From NCBI GenBank assembly GCA_025963725.1, contig JAOQAE010000004.1:62001-126000 (forward strand): a DNA stretch of 64,000 nt, in the 5' to 3' direction. Below are positions 16,168 through 25,367 of this stretch, in pieces. The translations under genes were made by a program, and so were the position numbers. The notes below the pieces were generated by a model that did no database searches, had not been told where the DNA came from, and worked only from the letters and a program-made list of their open reading frames with translations. This DNA comes from Bacteroidota bacterium (lineage in GTDB: Bacteria; Bacteroidota; Bacteroidia; 2-12-FULL-35-15). How positions within the stretch are numbered: position 1 is the stretch's first letter; each line of letters opens with the position of its first letter.

Positions 16168-19134
16168 TTAAATTGGGATTTTAATGACCACCCTGGTTCC
16201 TTCTGGTACATTCTCCGGGCTCATTTTGTCGATCACCTGCATTTCGATGCGGATGTTCTCGATATAGTTCAGCACCGCGATCCGTTCCTTTATAATTTCC
16301 ATACCGCGTGATGCATGGTCCTTGTATGTGTTTGAATTGATCTCTACCGCTTTTTTCCTGCCTACGCCATCATCTTCAATGATCCCGACCACATGGTTGT
16401 CATCAATGCCGAACGAAAGCAGTAGCGTTCCCTTGCTTTCCTTGTTCAGCAGGCCATGCGTGATCGCATTCTCCACGAAGGGCTGGAAGAGCATGCCCGG
16501 GATCTCGATGTTGAAAATATCAAGGCCCGGATCAATCTTCAGCTGGAAGTTAAACCTGTTCCTGCTTCTCAAGGCCTCCAGCTCCACATACAGGCGCAGT
16601 AGCTCTATTTCCTCCTGCAGCGTAACCATGTTCGATTTCGAATGCTCCAGGAATTTCCTCATCAGCATGGAAAATTTTGTGAGGTAATTGCTTGCGGACA
16701 CTTCATCATTCACAAGGATGAAATGCTGGATAGAGTTGAGGCAGTTGAAGATGAAATGCGGGTTCAGCTGTGCCTGCAACGCCTTCAGCTCTATGTTCGC
16801 ATATTGCTTGTTGATCTGTGTTTTGATCCGTTCGCGCTTCCGCACAAAGCCGATAACGGCAATTGTAATAAGCAGGATGAACAGCACAACTACGAGGCTT
16901 GCGATCGTAACGAAGCGTGGGTCTTTCCAGGCAGGCAGCGCCTTGCTTACAAAGATGGTGGCTTCGGAAGAGGTACTGCTGCCGGCAATGCGGATGCGGA
17001 TGTAATTCGCTCCGGCCGGAACTTCCTTCAGCCTGAGCTCTCGGGAAGTGCCAATGGAGACCCACTTATCATCAAGGCCTTCGATCTTGTATTCAAAACA
17101 AATTTTTGCAGGGTAGCTGAAAGAAGGCGACGTGAAAAGAATAGCAAGCGGAACATTGGCGGATGTTAAACTGATGCTGTCTTTCAGCTCAAGCACTTTA
17201 TCGTCGGCCAGCAGCTGCTCGATCACGATCTGCCCCGCCGCGCGTTCCGGCAGCAGCTGCGGATCCACAACGGCAACACCTTTTACGGTAGGGAACCAGA
17301 ATTCATTTTTGCTGCTTTTGAGCACCGAAGGTTGGAAGCCGCCGTTGAACTCGATGCTTTTCAGCCCGTCTTCCCTGCCCAGGAATACCGGGTTGAAAGA
17401 TCTGCTGTTATTGTCGGCCATGTCGTTCAGCTCTCTTTTGTCTGCCACATACATGCCCGAATTGGAAGGCATCCAAAGGTTCCCGTTCCGGTCTTCCGCA
17501 ATGCTCCATACGTTTTTATCGAGCTGCGTGGTGTGGTCCGAAAAATAATACACCTTGCCGTTCTTCAGCCGGGCGAGCCCGCTGCCATGCGTCCCGATCC
17601 AGAGCGTTCCTTCCGCATCCTCATAGATATAGCGCGTGGCTGTTTCCCTGAAGCCTTTTGTTTTATCAAGGATCGTGAGCTTGTTGTTCTTTATCACGGC
17701 AAGTCCTGCATCCGTGCAAAACCATATCCCGCCGTTCTTGTCTTCGTGGATATAAGTGATTGCATGATGAAAAGAAGTGTCGACCTGCCTGAACGAATTT
17801 CCTGTAAAAACATTCAAGCCGTTCGAAGTGCCCATCCAGGTGATCTGCTGGGAATCTTCATAAATGGAAAGAACAATATTGCTGCTCAGCCCTTCATGCT
17901 CCGAAAAATTCAGGATCTCCCCGTTCTTTTTGCAGCGGTAAGCTCCTCCTCCGTAAGTGCCGATCCACAGGCTTTGTGCGGCATCTTCCATCAGCGACCA
18001 TACGCAGTTATCCTTCGGCTGCTTCAGTTTTTGCTGAAAGCGGTTGTTGTAAAATTCACTTATGCCGCCACAGTTGTTACCAATGTACACCGCGCCGTTC
18101 TTCGATTCAAGGATCGCGGTTGCGCCATCGCTGAGCATTCCGTCTTCCTTCGAATAGGCCCTGAATAATTTGTGCTTGAGCTTATTGAGGCCGCCGTTGT
18201 TGGTCCCGATCCAGAGGTTCTTTTCCCTGTCAACAAAAATGGAGCGGATGCTGTTGGAGCTAAGCCCCGACTGCATCGACAGGACTGTAGCGGCATTCCC
18301 CCGGTCGGCGATAATGCCGTTCTCGGTAAGGATGCTCAGCTGCTGTTCATCATCATAGCCGATGGAATAGTCGCCAAGCCGCGAAAGGTCTGTGAACATC
18401 CCGATCTTCTTGCAGCTGTTGGCACGCACTGCAAACAGTTCATTCCCGCTTTCCGCGATCACTTCCGAAGATGGCGACCTGTAAAGGCGGCTTACCGGCT
18501 TGCCTTTCAGGGCTTCAACTTCTTTCAGCTCATCATTGATATAGCTGAAAAGCCCGGCGGATGTTGCAATGTACAGCTGGCTGGCGCTTAATGTTTGTAT
18601 GGAAGCGATGTGGCCGAATGCTCCGAAGATCACTTCCTCAAAGCTGTTCTTCCGGTATTGATAAAATTTATTGTCGCTGCCAAGGATCAGCACCGATTCA
18701 TTTTCAAAATCCGCGATCACGTTTGTTGTGATGCTGAGCTTCGAAGGAAGCGGGATGGCAGTGAATTTATTTTTATAGAATAGTGCCAGGTTGCCATCCG
18801 CGCTGATGATCCAGAGCCGGCCTTCATTATCGGTAAACAGCTTTTTGATCCCGTTCGTTTTTAGCGCAGGTGTATTGCCGGTGCTGAAAGTAGTGAACCT
18901 GATGCCGTCGAAGCGGACCAGCCCGTCGAATGTGGCAAGCCAGAGATAGCCGTCGCGTGTTTGGGCGATGTCGTTAATGGAATTTTGCGGCAGGCCGTTT
19001 TCGGTGGTCCACGACTGCACGGAATATTTTTCGGAAGGTGAAAGGCTTTTTTCGGATATGAAAGGCACTACCTGTGCATCTGCATAGATGCATAGCAGTA
19101 ATATGAATACAGTGATCCTGTAAATCAGCTTCAT
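16168..19134 (-). CDS. Propeller/Y_Y_Y sensor histidine kinase (LytS-type)
   Basis: A 988-residue protein with a signal peptide (cleavage near YADAQ, residue 21). A periplasmic two-component propeller with many GxLWIGTxxxGL blades (about 30-640) and a Y_Y_Y-like domain (about 655-725) follow. One transmembrane helix (about 737-760) leads to a His_kinase domain of the LytS class, with the phospho-acceptor in QLNPHFIFNCLNSIQHF (near residue 788) and a HATPase domain (AITHGLL, IIEDDGVGRKK). It senses an extracellular or periplasmic signal, perhaps a glycan, and phosphorylates the LytTR regulator encoded 2 bp downstream. Confidence 0.93.
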   Translation of the reverse strand: MKLIYRITVFILLLCIYADAQVVPFISEKSLSPSEKYSVQSWTTENGLPQNSINDIAQTRDGYLWLATFDGLVRFDGIRFTTFSTGNTPALKTNGIKKLFTDNEGRLWIISADGNLALFYKNKFTAIPLPSKLSITTNVIADFENESVLILGSDNKFYQYRKNSFEEVIFGAFGHIASIQTLSASQLYIATSAGLFSYINDELKEVEALKGKPVSRLYRSPSSEVIAESGNELFAVRANSCKKIGMFTDLSRLGDYSIGYDDEQQLSILTENGIIADRGNAATVLSMQSGLSSNSIRSIFVDREKNLWIGTNNGGLNKLKHKLFRAYSKEDGMLSDGATAILESKNGAVYIGNNCGGISEFYNNRFQQKLKQPKDNCVWSLMEDAAQSLWIGTYGGGAYRCKKNGEILNFSEHEGLSSNIVLSIYEDSQQITWMGTSNGLNVFTGNSFRQVDTSFHHAITYIHEDKNGGIWFCTDAGLAVIKNNKLTILDKTKGFRETATRYIYEDAEGTLWIGTHGSGLARLKNGKVYYFSDHTTQLDKNVWSIAEDRNGNLWMPSNSGMYVADKRELNDMADNNSRSFNPVFLGREDGLKSIEFNGGFQPSVLKSSKNEFWFPTVKGVAVVDPQLLPERAAGQIVIEQLLADDKVLELKDSISLTSANVPLAILFTSPSFSYPAKICFEYKIEGLDDKWVSIGTSRELRLKEVPAGANYIRIRIAGSSTSSEATIFVSKALPAWKDPRFVTIASLVVVLFILLITIAVIGFVRKRERIKTQINKQYANIELKALQAQLNPHFIFNCLNSIQHFILVNDEVSASNYLTKFSMLMRKFLEHSKSNMVTLQEEIELLRLYVELEALRSRNRFNFQLKIDPGLDIFNIEIPGMLFQPFVENAITHGLLNKESKGTLLLSFGIDDNHVVGIIEDDGVGRKKAVEINSNTYKDHASRGMEIIKERIAVLNYIENIRIEMQVIDKMSPENVPEGTRVVIKIPI

Positions 19135-19223
19135 TCCTTTAGTGTAGTTCCCGGGTTGTTCTTCCGGCTAAAATAGTAAGTCTTTGGGTATAATGCCTTA
19201 AAGAGTTGTTAAATTAGTGGGTT

Positions 19224-19294
19224 AAACAGGCCGCTCCTACGGAGCTTGTTTTTGTGGTGAGAATTAATTACAAACAGGGCGCTCCTACGGAGCT
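19224..19294. repeat. Two direct copies of a GCTCCTACGGAGC palindrome
   Basis: Copies of AAACAGG, two variable bases and GCTCCTACGGAGCT (23 nt each, one mismatch) lie at 19224-19246 and 19272-19294, 48 bp apart. A further small hairpin GCCCC/GGGGC follows at 19337-19349. The 281-bp gap 19135-19415 holds nothing else but the terminator at 19363-19396. Confidence 0.6.
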
Positions 19295-19362
19295 ACTGGA
19301 CGTACTTGCGGTGGTAATAACTATGGTTGTGTCACAGCCCCAGCGGGGCGACCTGTAAAACT

Positions 19363-19396
19363 AAGAAAGGCTGCCTCTTTCGAAACAGCCTTTCTT
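19363..19396 (-). terminator. Likely terminator of the TerB-ABC transporter gene
   Basis: AAGAAAGGCTG (19363-19373) pairs with CAGCCTTTCTT (19386-19396) around a 12-nt loop. It lies 20 bp past the stop codon. The U-tract on the minus strand is short and interrupted. Confidence 0.6.
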
Positions 19397-19415
19397 CTAA
19401 TATAGAATTTTCTTC

Positions 19416-22400
19416 TTATCTCCTCTTTCTTCCCAGCCCGCTGAAAATATTCTCGAGCAGCGTAATGAATTTCTTCAGTACATCGAAGTAAAGTGTAATG
19501 CCCAGCAGGAGCGACATTGCCCAGATCACACAAAGGTTGAAGCTGAAGGTGTCGTAATAATTCCCGAAGAACTTTTTACGCGGCGCAAAGAAATGCGCGC
19601 GGCCGTAATTGGAAGACGGATCCAGGTATACCGGCTCGATCTTCTGGATGTATTCGCCATTCAGGTCGAGGATGCGGTACGGCGTAGTACGGTTCTTCAC
19701 AAGGTCGTTCAGGCTTTCGTTCTCGTACTCATCTTTTTCCTTGAGGTACTGGTAGCGCGAAACGCTGTCCTTCATAAACGCGCTCACTTCCTTGTCTTTC
19801 AGCTCTGTCGCATTTTTGAAGTTCTTCTGGTAGTTCAGCTTCAGGTCGTCCAGGCATTTTCTTACCTGTGCGGCAACAGTCGGCCCGAATGCGCCGATGT
19901 TGAGGTTGTTCAGTCCGCCGTATTTGATCCTTGCATTTGTTTTAGCGCTCAGCTCTTTGGTGATCTCGTTTTTGATCATCTGTAAAGCTGCGATCACTTC
20001 CTGCTTTTTATCCGGCTTGTTGTAGTTCCCTTCGCAGAACTCGAGCTTCTTGGTCATTTCCGGCAGCCAGAAATCTTTCTTATAAGTGGCAATGCTGATC
20101 GCTTTGTCGTACTTGTAAAGGTTCCTGTCAAAATCATTATCCTTGAACTGCTTAATGGCCAGCGCCTCAAATGCCCAGCGCGAGGTCATGATCTCCCCCG
20201 AGAACGGCACATAGCTCTGCGAGGTGATGGCAGGGTTCAGCTTGTCGAACTTCACGATCACGCCGCTCAGCAACAGCTGCGGGATGATCAGGAAAGGAAT
20301 TAAAATGTAAATGGTCACCGCCGAGTTGAAGCTCGCGGAAATGTTCAGTCCGAGCATGTTTGCGAAGCAGGAGGTGGTGAACAATACCAGCCAGTAGGAG
20401 AGGTTCATTCCGTGGATCTCCAGCACGTAATTTCCTACCATGACGAACATGCAGGTCTGGATCGCGGAGAGCACGAACATGATGATGATCTTGCTCCAGA
20501 GGTAGCTTCCTTTGCTCAGGTTGAGGAACGATTCGCGCTTCTGGATCTTGCGGTCGCGGATGATCTCTTCCGCGCTTACCGTAAGGCCGATGAACAGGGC
20601 TACTACAACCGCCATGAACAGGTAGGCCGGAAGGTTTTCATTCTCGCGGAAAATGTATCCTACTTTATTGGAAAGGTCGGTGTTGTAAAATTTAATTAAA
20701 TAGGAAAGGATGAATGCAAGCACCGGCGCTTCAAGAAGATTGATGGAGAGGTACTGCTTGTTCGTAAGCTTCGAAAGCACATCGCGGGTGATGAACACTT
20801 TGAACTGGTTGAATTTGTTCGGGCGCTTGAAGGTGCTTTCCGGGATCTCCGTATAGCTTCCGCTCTCCTCAACCCTTTTCTCGATCTTCTCCTTGTAAAA
20901 GCTGTTCCATTCTGCAGGCGATGTTTTCCTGTTCAGCGTAAGGTTACCATACTCATCCAGTACTTTGGACTCAATGATGTTGAACACCTGCTCGGGGTTA
21001 ACGTTACCGCATTCGATACATTCGCTTTCATTGCTGTTCGCGTGGTTTACCACGGTTTTGAAATAGATCACCGAATCCACGGGATTTCCATAATAGATAG
21101 GGTAGCCGCCCACATCGAGGATCATCAGCTTATCGAACATTTTGAAAATGTCGGAGGAAGGCTGGTGGATCACCACGAATACAAGCTTGCCTTTCAGCGC
21201 AAGCTCCTTGAGCAAGTCCATGATGTTCTCCGAATCCCTCGACGACAAGCCGGAGGTAGGCTCATCCACAAACAGCACGGATGGCTCACGGATGAGCTCC
21301 AGCGCAATGTTCAAGCGCTTGCGCTGTCCGCCCGAAATGGTTTTTTCCAATGGGCTTCCTACTTTCAGGTCGCGGGTTTCAATAAGGCCGATGTCGGTAA
21401 GCACTTTTACTACCATCTCCGAAATTTCCTTATCGCCCCTGTCGCCGAAGCATAATTTCGCGTTGTAGAATAAGTTCTGGAAAACAGTTAATTCCTCGAT
21501 CAGCAGGTCATCCTGGGAAACGTGCCCGATCACGCCTTCGATCTTGTGCTTTTCAGTATGGATGTTGATCCCGTTGATCTTAACGGAGCCGCCGCTTGGC
21601 ACTTCATTGCTGTTCAGTACATTGAGGAGCGTGGATTTTCCGGCGCCGGAGCCGCCCATGATCCCGATCAGCTTTCCTGATTCCTCGCTGAAGTTGATGT
21701 CGCGCAGGCCAAGCTTTCCGCCTTTGAATTTGTATTCGAGGTTCTGCACCACGAAGGATACTTTCGCTTTGGAAGTATCGCTCATAAAGGTGCTGAGGAT
21801 GTCGCTGTAATAAACCGGCTTTACCTTCGAGCTTCTTAATGATGATCCCGGTGTGAGGATGTAAACTTTGCGCGGAATGAGGATCTGCCCGTTGAGCAGC
21901 AGCTCGCTTGTGCCGAAATACTGCAGCGCGTACATGTTCACGCTTGGGATCCAGAGCACGCGTGCCTGGCCGGTTACGCCTTCCGCATAGAAATGTTTTG
22001 TTTCCCTGAAGTCGTGGGTTGTTTTGTTATCGATGACAAGCACATACGGCGAATCGGGGATGTTATCGCCCTGCGCGCGGATGAAGCTCATGCAGCGCTT
22101 GTACTCTTCATCTTCAATGTTGAATGTTTCGGCCACCGTGGTCACAAACTCCATTTCCTGCTCGGAGATCTCGGTATTGGAGTTAATGAATTCGATGAGG
22201 CGGATGAGTACAACCACCTTCTGCATCTGTGTGAGCTCGCTGTTGATCTGGGTACAGATCTTAAGAACTTTAACCGAATTGAGGGAAGTGCGTTTTGCGG
22301 AGCCGTCCTTTTTCTTGGTCACCTGGTGGTGCGCCTCGAGGAAATCATCGAATATGGCGAGATACTGGTCAACCAGCTCCTGGTTCAGCTGCTGCTTTAA

Positions 22401-22499
22401 GAATGATTGTACGATCAGGCGCCCGTTGTCATTGATCCCGTCAACCCTTGCAATGATGGCAAACATCTGCATAAGGGCCTTTAATATACGCTCACTCAT
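19416..22499 (-). CDS. ABCG-type ABC transporter with N-terminal TerB-like domain
   Basis: A 1027-residue single-chain transporter. Residues ~2-140 are helical and TerB/tellurite-resistance-like (LKALMQMFAIIARVDG, TEISEQEMEFVTTVAETF). A linker domain (150-235) leads to an ABCG/White-type ATPase: Walker A GGSGAGKST (282-290), signature ISGGQRKR (388-395) and Walker B VLFVDEP (408-414). The ABC2 membrane domain has about six helices (585-603, 627-643, 671-690, 702-718, 728-746, ~982-1005). A ~230-residue soluble loop precedes the last helix. The substrate is unknown; this architecture recurs in Bacteroidota and may export lipids or peptides. The gene is alone on its transcript. Confidence 0.88.
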   Translation of the reverse strand: MSERILKALMQMFAIIARVDGINDNGRLIVQSFLKQQLNQELVDQYLAIFDDFLEAHHQVTKKKDGSAKRTSLNSVKVLKICTQINSELTQMQKVVVLIRLIEFINSNTEISEQEMEFVTTVAETFNIEDEEYKRCMSFIRAQGDNIPDSPYVLVIDNKTTHDFRETKHFYAEGVTGQARVLWIPSVNMYALQYFGTSELLLNGQILIPRKVYILTPGSSLRSSKVKPVYYSDILSTFMSDTSKAKVSFVVQNLEYKFKGGKLGLRDINFSEESGKLIGIMGGSGAGKSTLLNVLNSNEVPSGGSVKINGINIHTEKHKIEGVIGHVSQDDLLIEELTVFQNLFYNAKLCFGDRGDKEISEMVVKVLTDIGLIETRDLKVGSPLEKTISGGQRKRLNIALELIREPSVLFVDEPTSGLSSRDSENIMDLLKELALKGKLVFVVIHQPSSDIFKMFDKLMILDVGGYPIYYGNPVDSVIYFKTVVNHANSNESECIECGNVNPEQVFNIIESKVLDEYGNLTLNRKTSPAEWNSFYKEKIEKRVEESGSYTEIPESTFKRPNKFNQFKVFITRDVLSKLTNKQYLSINLLEAPVLAFILSYLIKFYNTDLSNKVGYIFRENENLPAYLFMAVVVALFIGLTVSAEEIIRDRKIQKRESFLNLSKGSYLWSKIIIMFVLSAIQTCMFVMVGNYVLEIHGMNLSYWLVLFTTSCFANMLGLNISASFNSAVTIYILIPFLIIPQLLLSGVIVKFDKLNPAITSQSYVPFSGEIMTSRWAFEALAIKQFKDNDFDRNLYKYDKAISIATYKKDFWLPEMTKKLEFCEGNYNKPDKKQEVIAALQMIKNEITKELSAKTNARIKYGGLNNLNIGAFGPTVAAQVRKCLDDLKLNYQKNFKNATELKDKEVSAFMKDSVSRYQYLKEKDEYENESLNDLVKNRTTPYRILDLNGEYIQKIEPVYLDPSSNYGRAHFFAPRKKFFGNYYDTFSFNLCVIWAMSLLLGITLYFDVLKKFITLLENIFSGLGRKRR

Positions 22500-22526
22500 A
22501 GAAGAATAGTTTAGGTAGTTCTATAG

Positions 22527-22566
22527 AAAAAAAAAGACATTAATACCGCAGTAATTAATGCCTTTT
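22527..22566 (-). terminator. Terminator of the small exported protein gene
   Basis: Read on the minus strand, GGCATTAAT and ATTAATGTC form a stem around a short loop, followed by a run of nine T. It lies about 20 bp past the stop codon at 22586. Confidence 0.7.
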
Positions 22567-22585
22567 CGCTGTTTGTGCTGATGCT

Positions 22586-23032
22586 TTATTTTTGTTGTTT
22601 GAAGCCGATTAATACTACGGCCCTTCCGGAGCCCTGTGCGCCTCCGTCGAGCTTTGCTTCAATGATGCAATCAAGTGTGCTTACAATTTTAAAATCCCAG
22701 TAAGGGGCATTTTTAAATTCGCTGTTGGTGAACAGCAGGTTATGCTCCGTATCGTATACCGAAAAGATCAGGTTGCCGTCGGATAAGCCGCTGCAGGCTG
22801 CAATGCGGTATAATGTTCCGCCGTACAGCGTGGTGTGGAACTCTGCTGTTTCGTCGGCGTTCATCAGTAATGCGCGGTATTGCTGCCCGTCGGAGATGAA
22901 TTGGTTCTCCAGGTGGCGTGCGCAGGAATTAGCAACTGTATCAGCGATCTGTGCAGATGAAGCATTGGCGATCAATAACCCGCAAGCTACAAGAGCTAAC
23001 TTAAAAAATCCTTTTTTCATATTATATTCCAT
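22586..23032 (-). CDS. Small exported protein of unknown function
   Basis: A 148-residue protein with a signal peptide (MKKGFFKLALVACGLL, cleavage after NASSAQ). A second ATG at 23020, directly before KKGFFK, is an equally good start. The mature domain is about 120 residues and beta-rich (GTLYRIAACSGLSDGNLIFSVYD), with three cysteines. I recognise the style of Bacteroidota periplasmic pre-peptidase-like beta domains but cannot assign a family. It lies 44 bp downstream of the lipoprotein gene 23077-23976 and is probably cotranscribed with it. Confidence 0.65.
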   Translation of the reverse strand: MEYNMKKGFFKLALVACGLLIANASSAQIADTVANSCARHLENQFISDGQQYRALLMNADETAEFHTTLYGGTLYRIAACSGLSDGNLIFSVYDTEHNLLFTNSEFKNAPYWDFKIVSTLDCIIEAKLDGGAQGSGRAVVLIGFKQQK

Positions 23033-23076
23033 GTTTTGTATTCGTTCTGTTGTGTGTTTTTATGCCGTTTCGCTGC

Positions 23077-23976
23077 TTATCCTACAACCTGGCTCCTGAT
23101 GTTTTTGATCTTCTGTGAAATGGATTCGATCTGCTCCGGTGTGATCTTCACTTCGGTTTTGCTGTTGATCGTTGTCATTTTCTTATCGGCATCAGTTGTC
23201 GGTTTTTCATACTTGTACTGGAACTCAACGCCGTCGAATACGGTGGAAAGGTCGTTCAGGTTATCAATGAACTCAGTGTACTCAGGCTGTGAGTAAAAAG
23301 GCGTAAGCAGCTTGATAAGGCTCTGCAGCGATGATTTCTGCTGTGCGATGCGCTGCTTTACATCCTCGTTCGGTTTTGTTTTGTAAACGTTTGTAGCGAA
23401 GTAAAGGCTTTCGATCCATCCGCCTGCAAGCACCAGTCCGCTTACATCCCTGCGGTCGTTGTTCTTCAGGTAGGCATCGCTTGAGCGGTAGGCAACTCCC
23501 ACCAGCACCAGCATCGAATCCTTGTTGCCAAGGTTCTTCTGGAAGCGTTCCAGCGTTTGTGTATCGAATGCGCCGGAAACTCCCAGCTCGTCTGCCAGCT
23601 TTTTCGCTGAGTTCAGGTAGCCGATCGCATCCTGCGTTTGGTCATAAATGGTTACATAGCCAAGGTCTGCGCCGTAGATCCCGAGGTTCAGGGCTTTTGC
23701 AAAATTGGTGGAGTATTGTGCTGATTTGCTTGGGGCATTCAGGATGTCCTTGCTGTATGTAGCGCCGCTTCCTTTGATCAGGAATGCAGTCTGGATCGGA
23801 GAAGGGATGCTGAAGATCTCGCCGCCAATGTCAACGATGATGCCCGACTGCGTGCTGTCAACCGGCGGCAGGTCGTCCCCTTCTTTCGGATCATCAGGGC
23901 CGCAGCCTGAAACTAAAATGGCAGAAACTGAAAATAATAATAAAGCTCCTTTTAAAGTAATAGGTTTCAATGTCAT
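23077..23976 (-). CDS. Lipoprotein of unknown function
   Basis: A 299-residue protein with a lipoprotein signal peptide (Cys25 in ILVSGCGPDD) and an acidic spacer, followed by a mostly helical domain (ALNLGIYGADLGYVTIYDQ, ERFQKNLGNKDSMLVLVGVAYR). This type of lipoprotein is common in Bacteroidota genomes but uncharacterised. It is preceded by a well-formed promoter at 24042-24071 and followed by the small exported protein gene, forming a two-gene operon that ends at 22527. Confidence 0.75.
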   Translation of the reverse strand: MTLKPITLKGALLLFSVSAILVSGCGPDDPKEGDDLPPVDSTQSGIIVDIGGEIFSIPSPIQTAFLIKGSGATYSKDILNAPSKSAQYSTNFAKALNLGIYGADLGYVTIYDQTQDAIGYLNSAKKLADELGVSGAFDTQTLERFQKNLGNKDSMLVLVGVAYRSSDAYLKNNDRRDVSGLVLAGGWIESLYFATNVYKTKPNEDVKQRIAQQKSSLQSLIKLLTPFYSQPEYTEFIDNLNDLSTVFDGVEFQYKYEKPTTDADKKMTTINSKTEVKITPEQIESISQKIKNIRSQVVG

Positions 23977-24041
23977 TTCAACGTATGTTTTATAGATGAT
24001 TTGGTTATTTTGTCCTTCACCCGGTATTTTGAATGAAAGTC

Positions 24042-24071
24042 CAAAAATAACACTTTATCTAATAAAACAAA
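24042..24071 (-). promoter_or_regulatory. Bacteroidota-type promoter for the lipoprotein operon
   Basis: On the minus strand TTTG (24071-24068), an 18-bp spacer and TATTTTTG (24049-24042) match the -33/-7 consensus exactly. The ATG at 23976 is 65 bp downstream. Confidence 0.75.
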
Positions 24072-24156
24072 CAATTCGTCCGAACATTTTTACAGAAAAG
24101 CGGTTTTTGAAAGCCGCCTGAGGGAAGTGGTTGGAAATGAGGTTTTTGGGTAAATA

Positions 24157-24190
24157 AAAAGCAGGTACGAAAATTATCCGTACCTGCCCT
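24157..24190 (-). terminator. Terminator downstream of the T9SS protein gene
   Basis: On the minus strand GCAGGTACG and CGTACCTGC (24187-24179 and 24169-24161) form a perfect 9-bp stem followed by a T-rich run. It lies about 180 bp past the stop at 24365, beyond the hairpin element. Confidence 0.75.
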
Positions 24191-24240
24191 TAACAAACCT
24201 TTAAATTTCAGATATTATATCAATGAATGTTGGATGCTAT

Positions 24241-24328
24241 GTCAGTTCGAGTTTTCGCCTTTTTGGCGAAAGTATCGAGAACTGGTCTACTTCTCGATAC
24301 GCTTCGCAACGAAGTGACTTCATCATTG
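24241..24328. repeat. Dispersed hairpin element (GTCATTTCGAG...TATCGAGAA family)
   Basis: CAGTTCGAGTTTTCGCC and GGCGAAAGTATCGAGAACTG form a long imperfect hairpin (24243-24284), followed by another partial arm TTCTCGATACGCTTCGC. Related elements are at 26888-26926 and 57788-57812. Confidence 0.6.
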
Positions 24329-24364
24329 GAGTATGGATACCATTTCTTCTAAATTATGACATTT

Positions 24365-25255
24365 TTATTGAACGATGATCTTTCCTGCCGAAAACTGCTT
24401 GTCTTTGCTGCCGAGCGTATACATGTAATTTCCTTTGGCGATCTCCGAAAGGATCACGGTGTTTTGATCCACATTCCCGCTCCATACTTTTCTGCCGGAA
24501 GCATCGAACACATCCAGCCGCAGTCCGCTTACCTTTGAAAGATCGCCTTCAACCGATACCGTTGCGCTTCCGCTGAAAGGGTTCGGGTAAACGGTAGCCT
24601 GGAAAAGCCCCGCCGGATCCTCTGTGATCCCCGCAACGCTTGCCGATTGCGAAAGCGCGATCCTGTCGATGTACAGGTTTGGCAGTGTCCAGGTGCTTGT
24701 ATTCACCAGGTTGTACTTGCTCGAGTTGAACATGATGATGATGGAATCGGGCGTTTCCGCCGGCAGCAGGTAATTGATGCTCACCGTAAAGGAGGTATAG
24801 CCGCCTGCCGCTGCGAGCGCTGCTGTGCCAAGCCCTACGGTATCACGCCTCTGCGTTGCGGTATTGTATTTCTTCAGGATCACGGTCACTTCTGCCGAAT
24901 CGCCCGGCTCCGCATCCGTATATTTGTAAAAGCCGCTGATGCTTACCGGTTTCGCAGTAAACGGCGTTCCCGATTCAATAATGTTATAATAGTTGGCAGG
25001 CTTCTGCCCGTTCACCATAATGCCCTGCGCAATGCCGCAGCTGAAATACCCCTGGATCCGCGTGGCGTAATCTCCCTGGTAAGCGTCGCTGCTCTGGTGC
25101 GTGGTGTTGCAGTACATCGACCACCACTGGCTGGGCAGCGTGTCGGATGAATAGCTGCCTGCAACGCTCCAGCTTTCAAAGCCGGCATTCGGGAATGTTT
25201 GTGCGCTTAGGCTGATGCCTGTCATCATCAGTAAGCCGATCAGTATTTTTTTCAT
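24365..25255 (-). CDS. Secreted protein with T9SS type A sorting domain
   Basis: A 296-residue protein starting at ATG 25255 (MKKILIGLLMMTG), with a signal peptide cleaved near SLSAQ. The middle part (about 20-215) is a beta-sandwich, carbohydrate-binding-like domain that opens FPNAGFESWSVAGSY and contains KPVSISGFYKY. The C-terminal ~75 residues (VYPNPFSGSATVSV to KIIVQ) are a type A T9SS sorting domain. It is probably surface-exposed or released. The PCMD-like opening hints at glycan binding, but that is an inference. A TAACTTTG element lies 25 bp upstream. Confidence 0.8.
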   Translation of the reverse strand: MKKILIGLLMMTGISLSAQTFPNAGFESWSVAGSYSSDTLPSQWWSMYCNTTHQSSDAYQGDYATRIQGYFSCGIAQGIMVNGQKPANYYNIIESGTPFTAKPVSISGFYKYTDAEPGDSAEVTVILKKYNTATQRRDTVGLGTAALAAAGGYTSFTVSINYLLPAETPDSIIIMFNSSKYNLVNTSTWTLPNLYIDRIALSQSASVAGITEDPAGLFQATVYPNPFSGSATVSVEGDLSKVSGLRLDVFDASGRKVWSGNVDQNTVILSEIAKGNYMYTLGSKDKQFSAGKIIVQ

Positions 25256-25279
25256 GTGCCTTCGTTTTTTAGTATGATA

Positions 25280-25287
25280 CAAAGTTA
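25280..25287 (-). promoter_or_regulatory. Candidate -7 element for the T9SS protein gene
   Basis: TAACTTTG on the minus strand, 25 bp before the ATG at 25255. No good TTTG is found at the usual -33 distance. Confidence 0.45.
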
Positions 25288-25367
25288 GGGCAGGCAGCAG
25301 GGAAAGGCGAGAGACAAAAAAAGGCAATGCTGGTACTTTTTAAGGATATTTTACGGAAGGGAATGAA

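Larger units (their letters stand above)
23977..24364. other. 388-bp intergenic region
   Basis: This gap holds the promoter of the minus-strand lipoprotein gene (24042-24071), the terminator of the upstream T9SS protein gene (24157-24190) and a dispersed hairpin element (24241-24328). I see no open reading frame with coding character and no RNA gene. Confidence 0.7.

Noticed and set aside
17332-18168. 278-codon open frame opposite the propeller histidine kinase gene
   Set aside because: It mirrors the repeated propeller blades on the other strand; no start signal or family resemblance.
19416-22499. Defence-system reading of the TerB-ABC fusion
   Set aside because: There are no accompanying nucleases, toxins or other defence genes, and the ABCG-type membrane domain points to ordinary transport.
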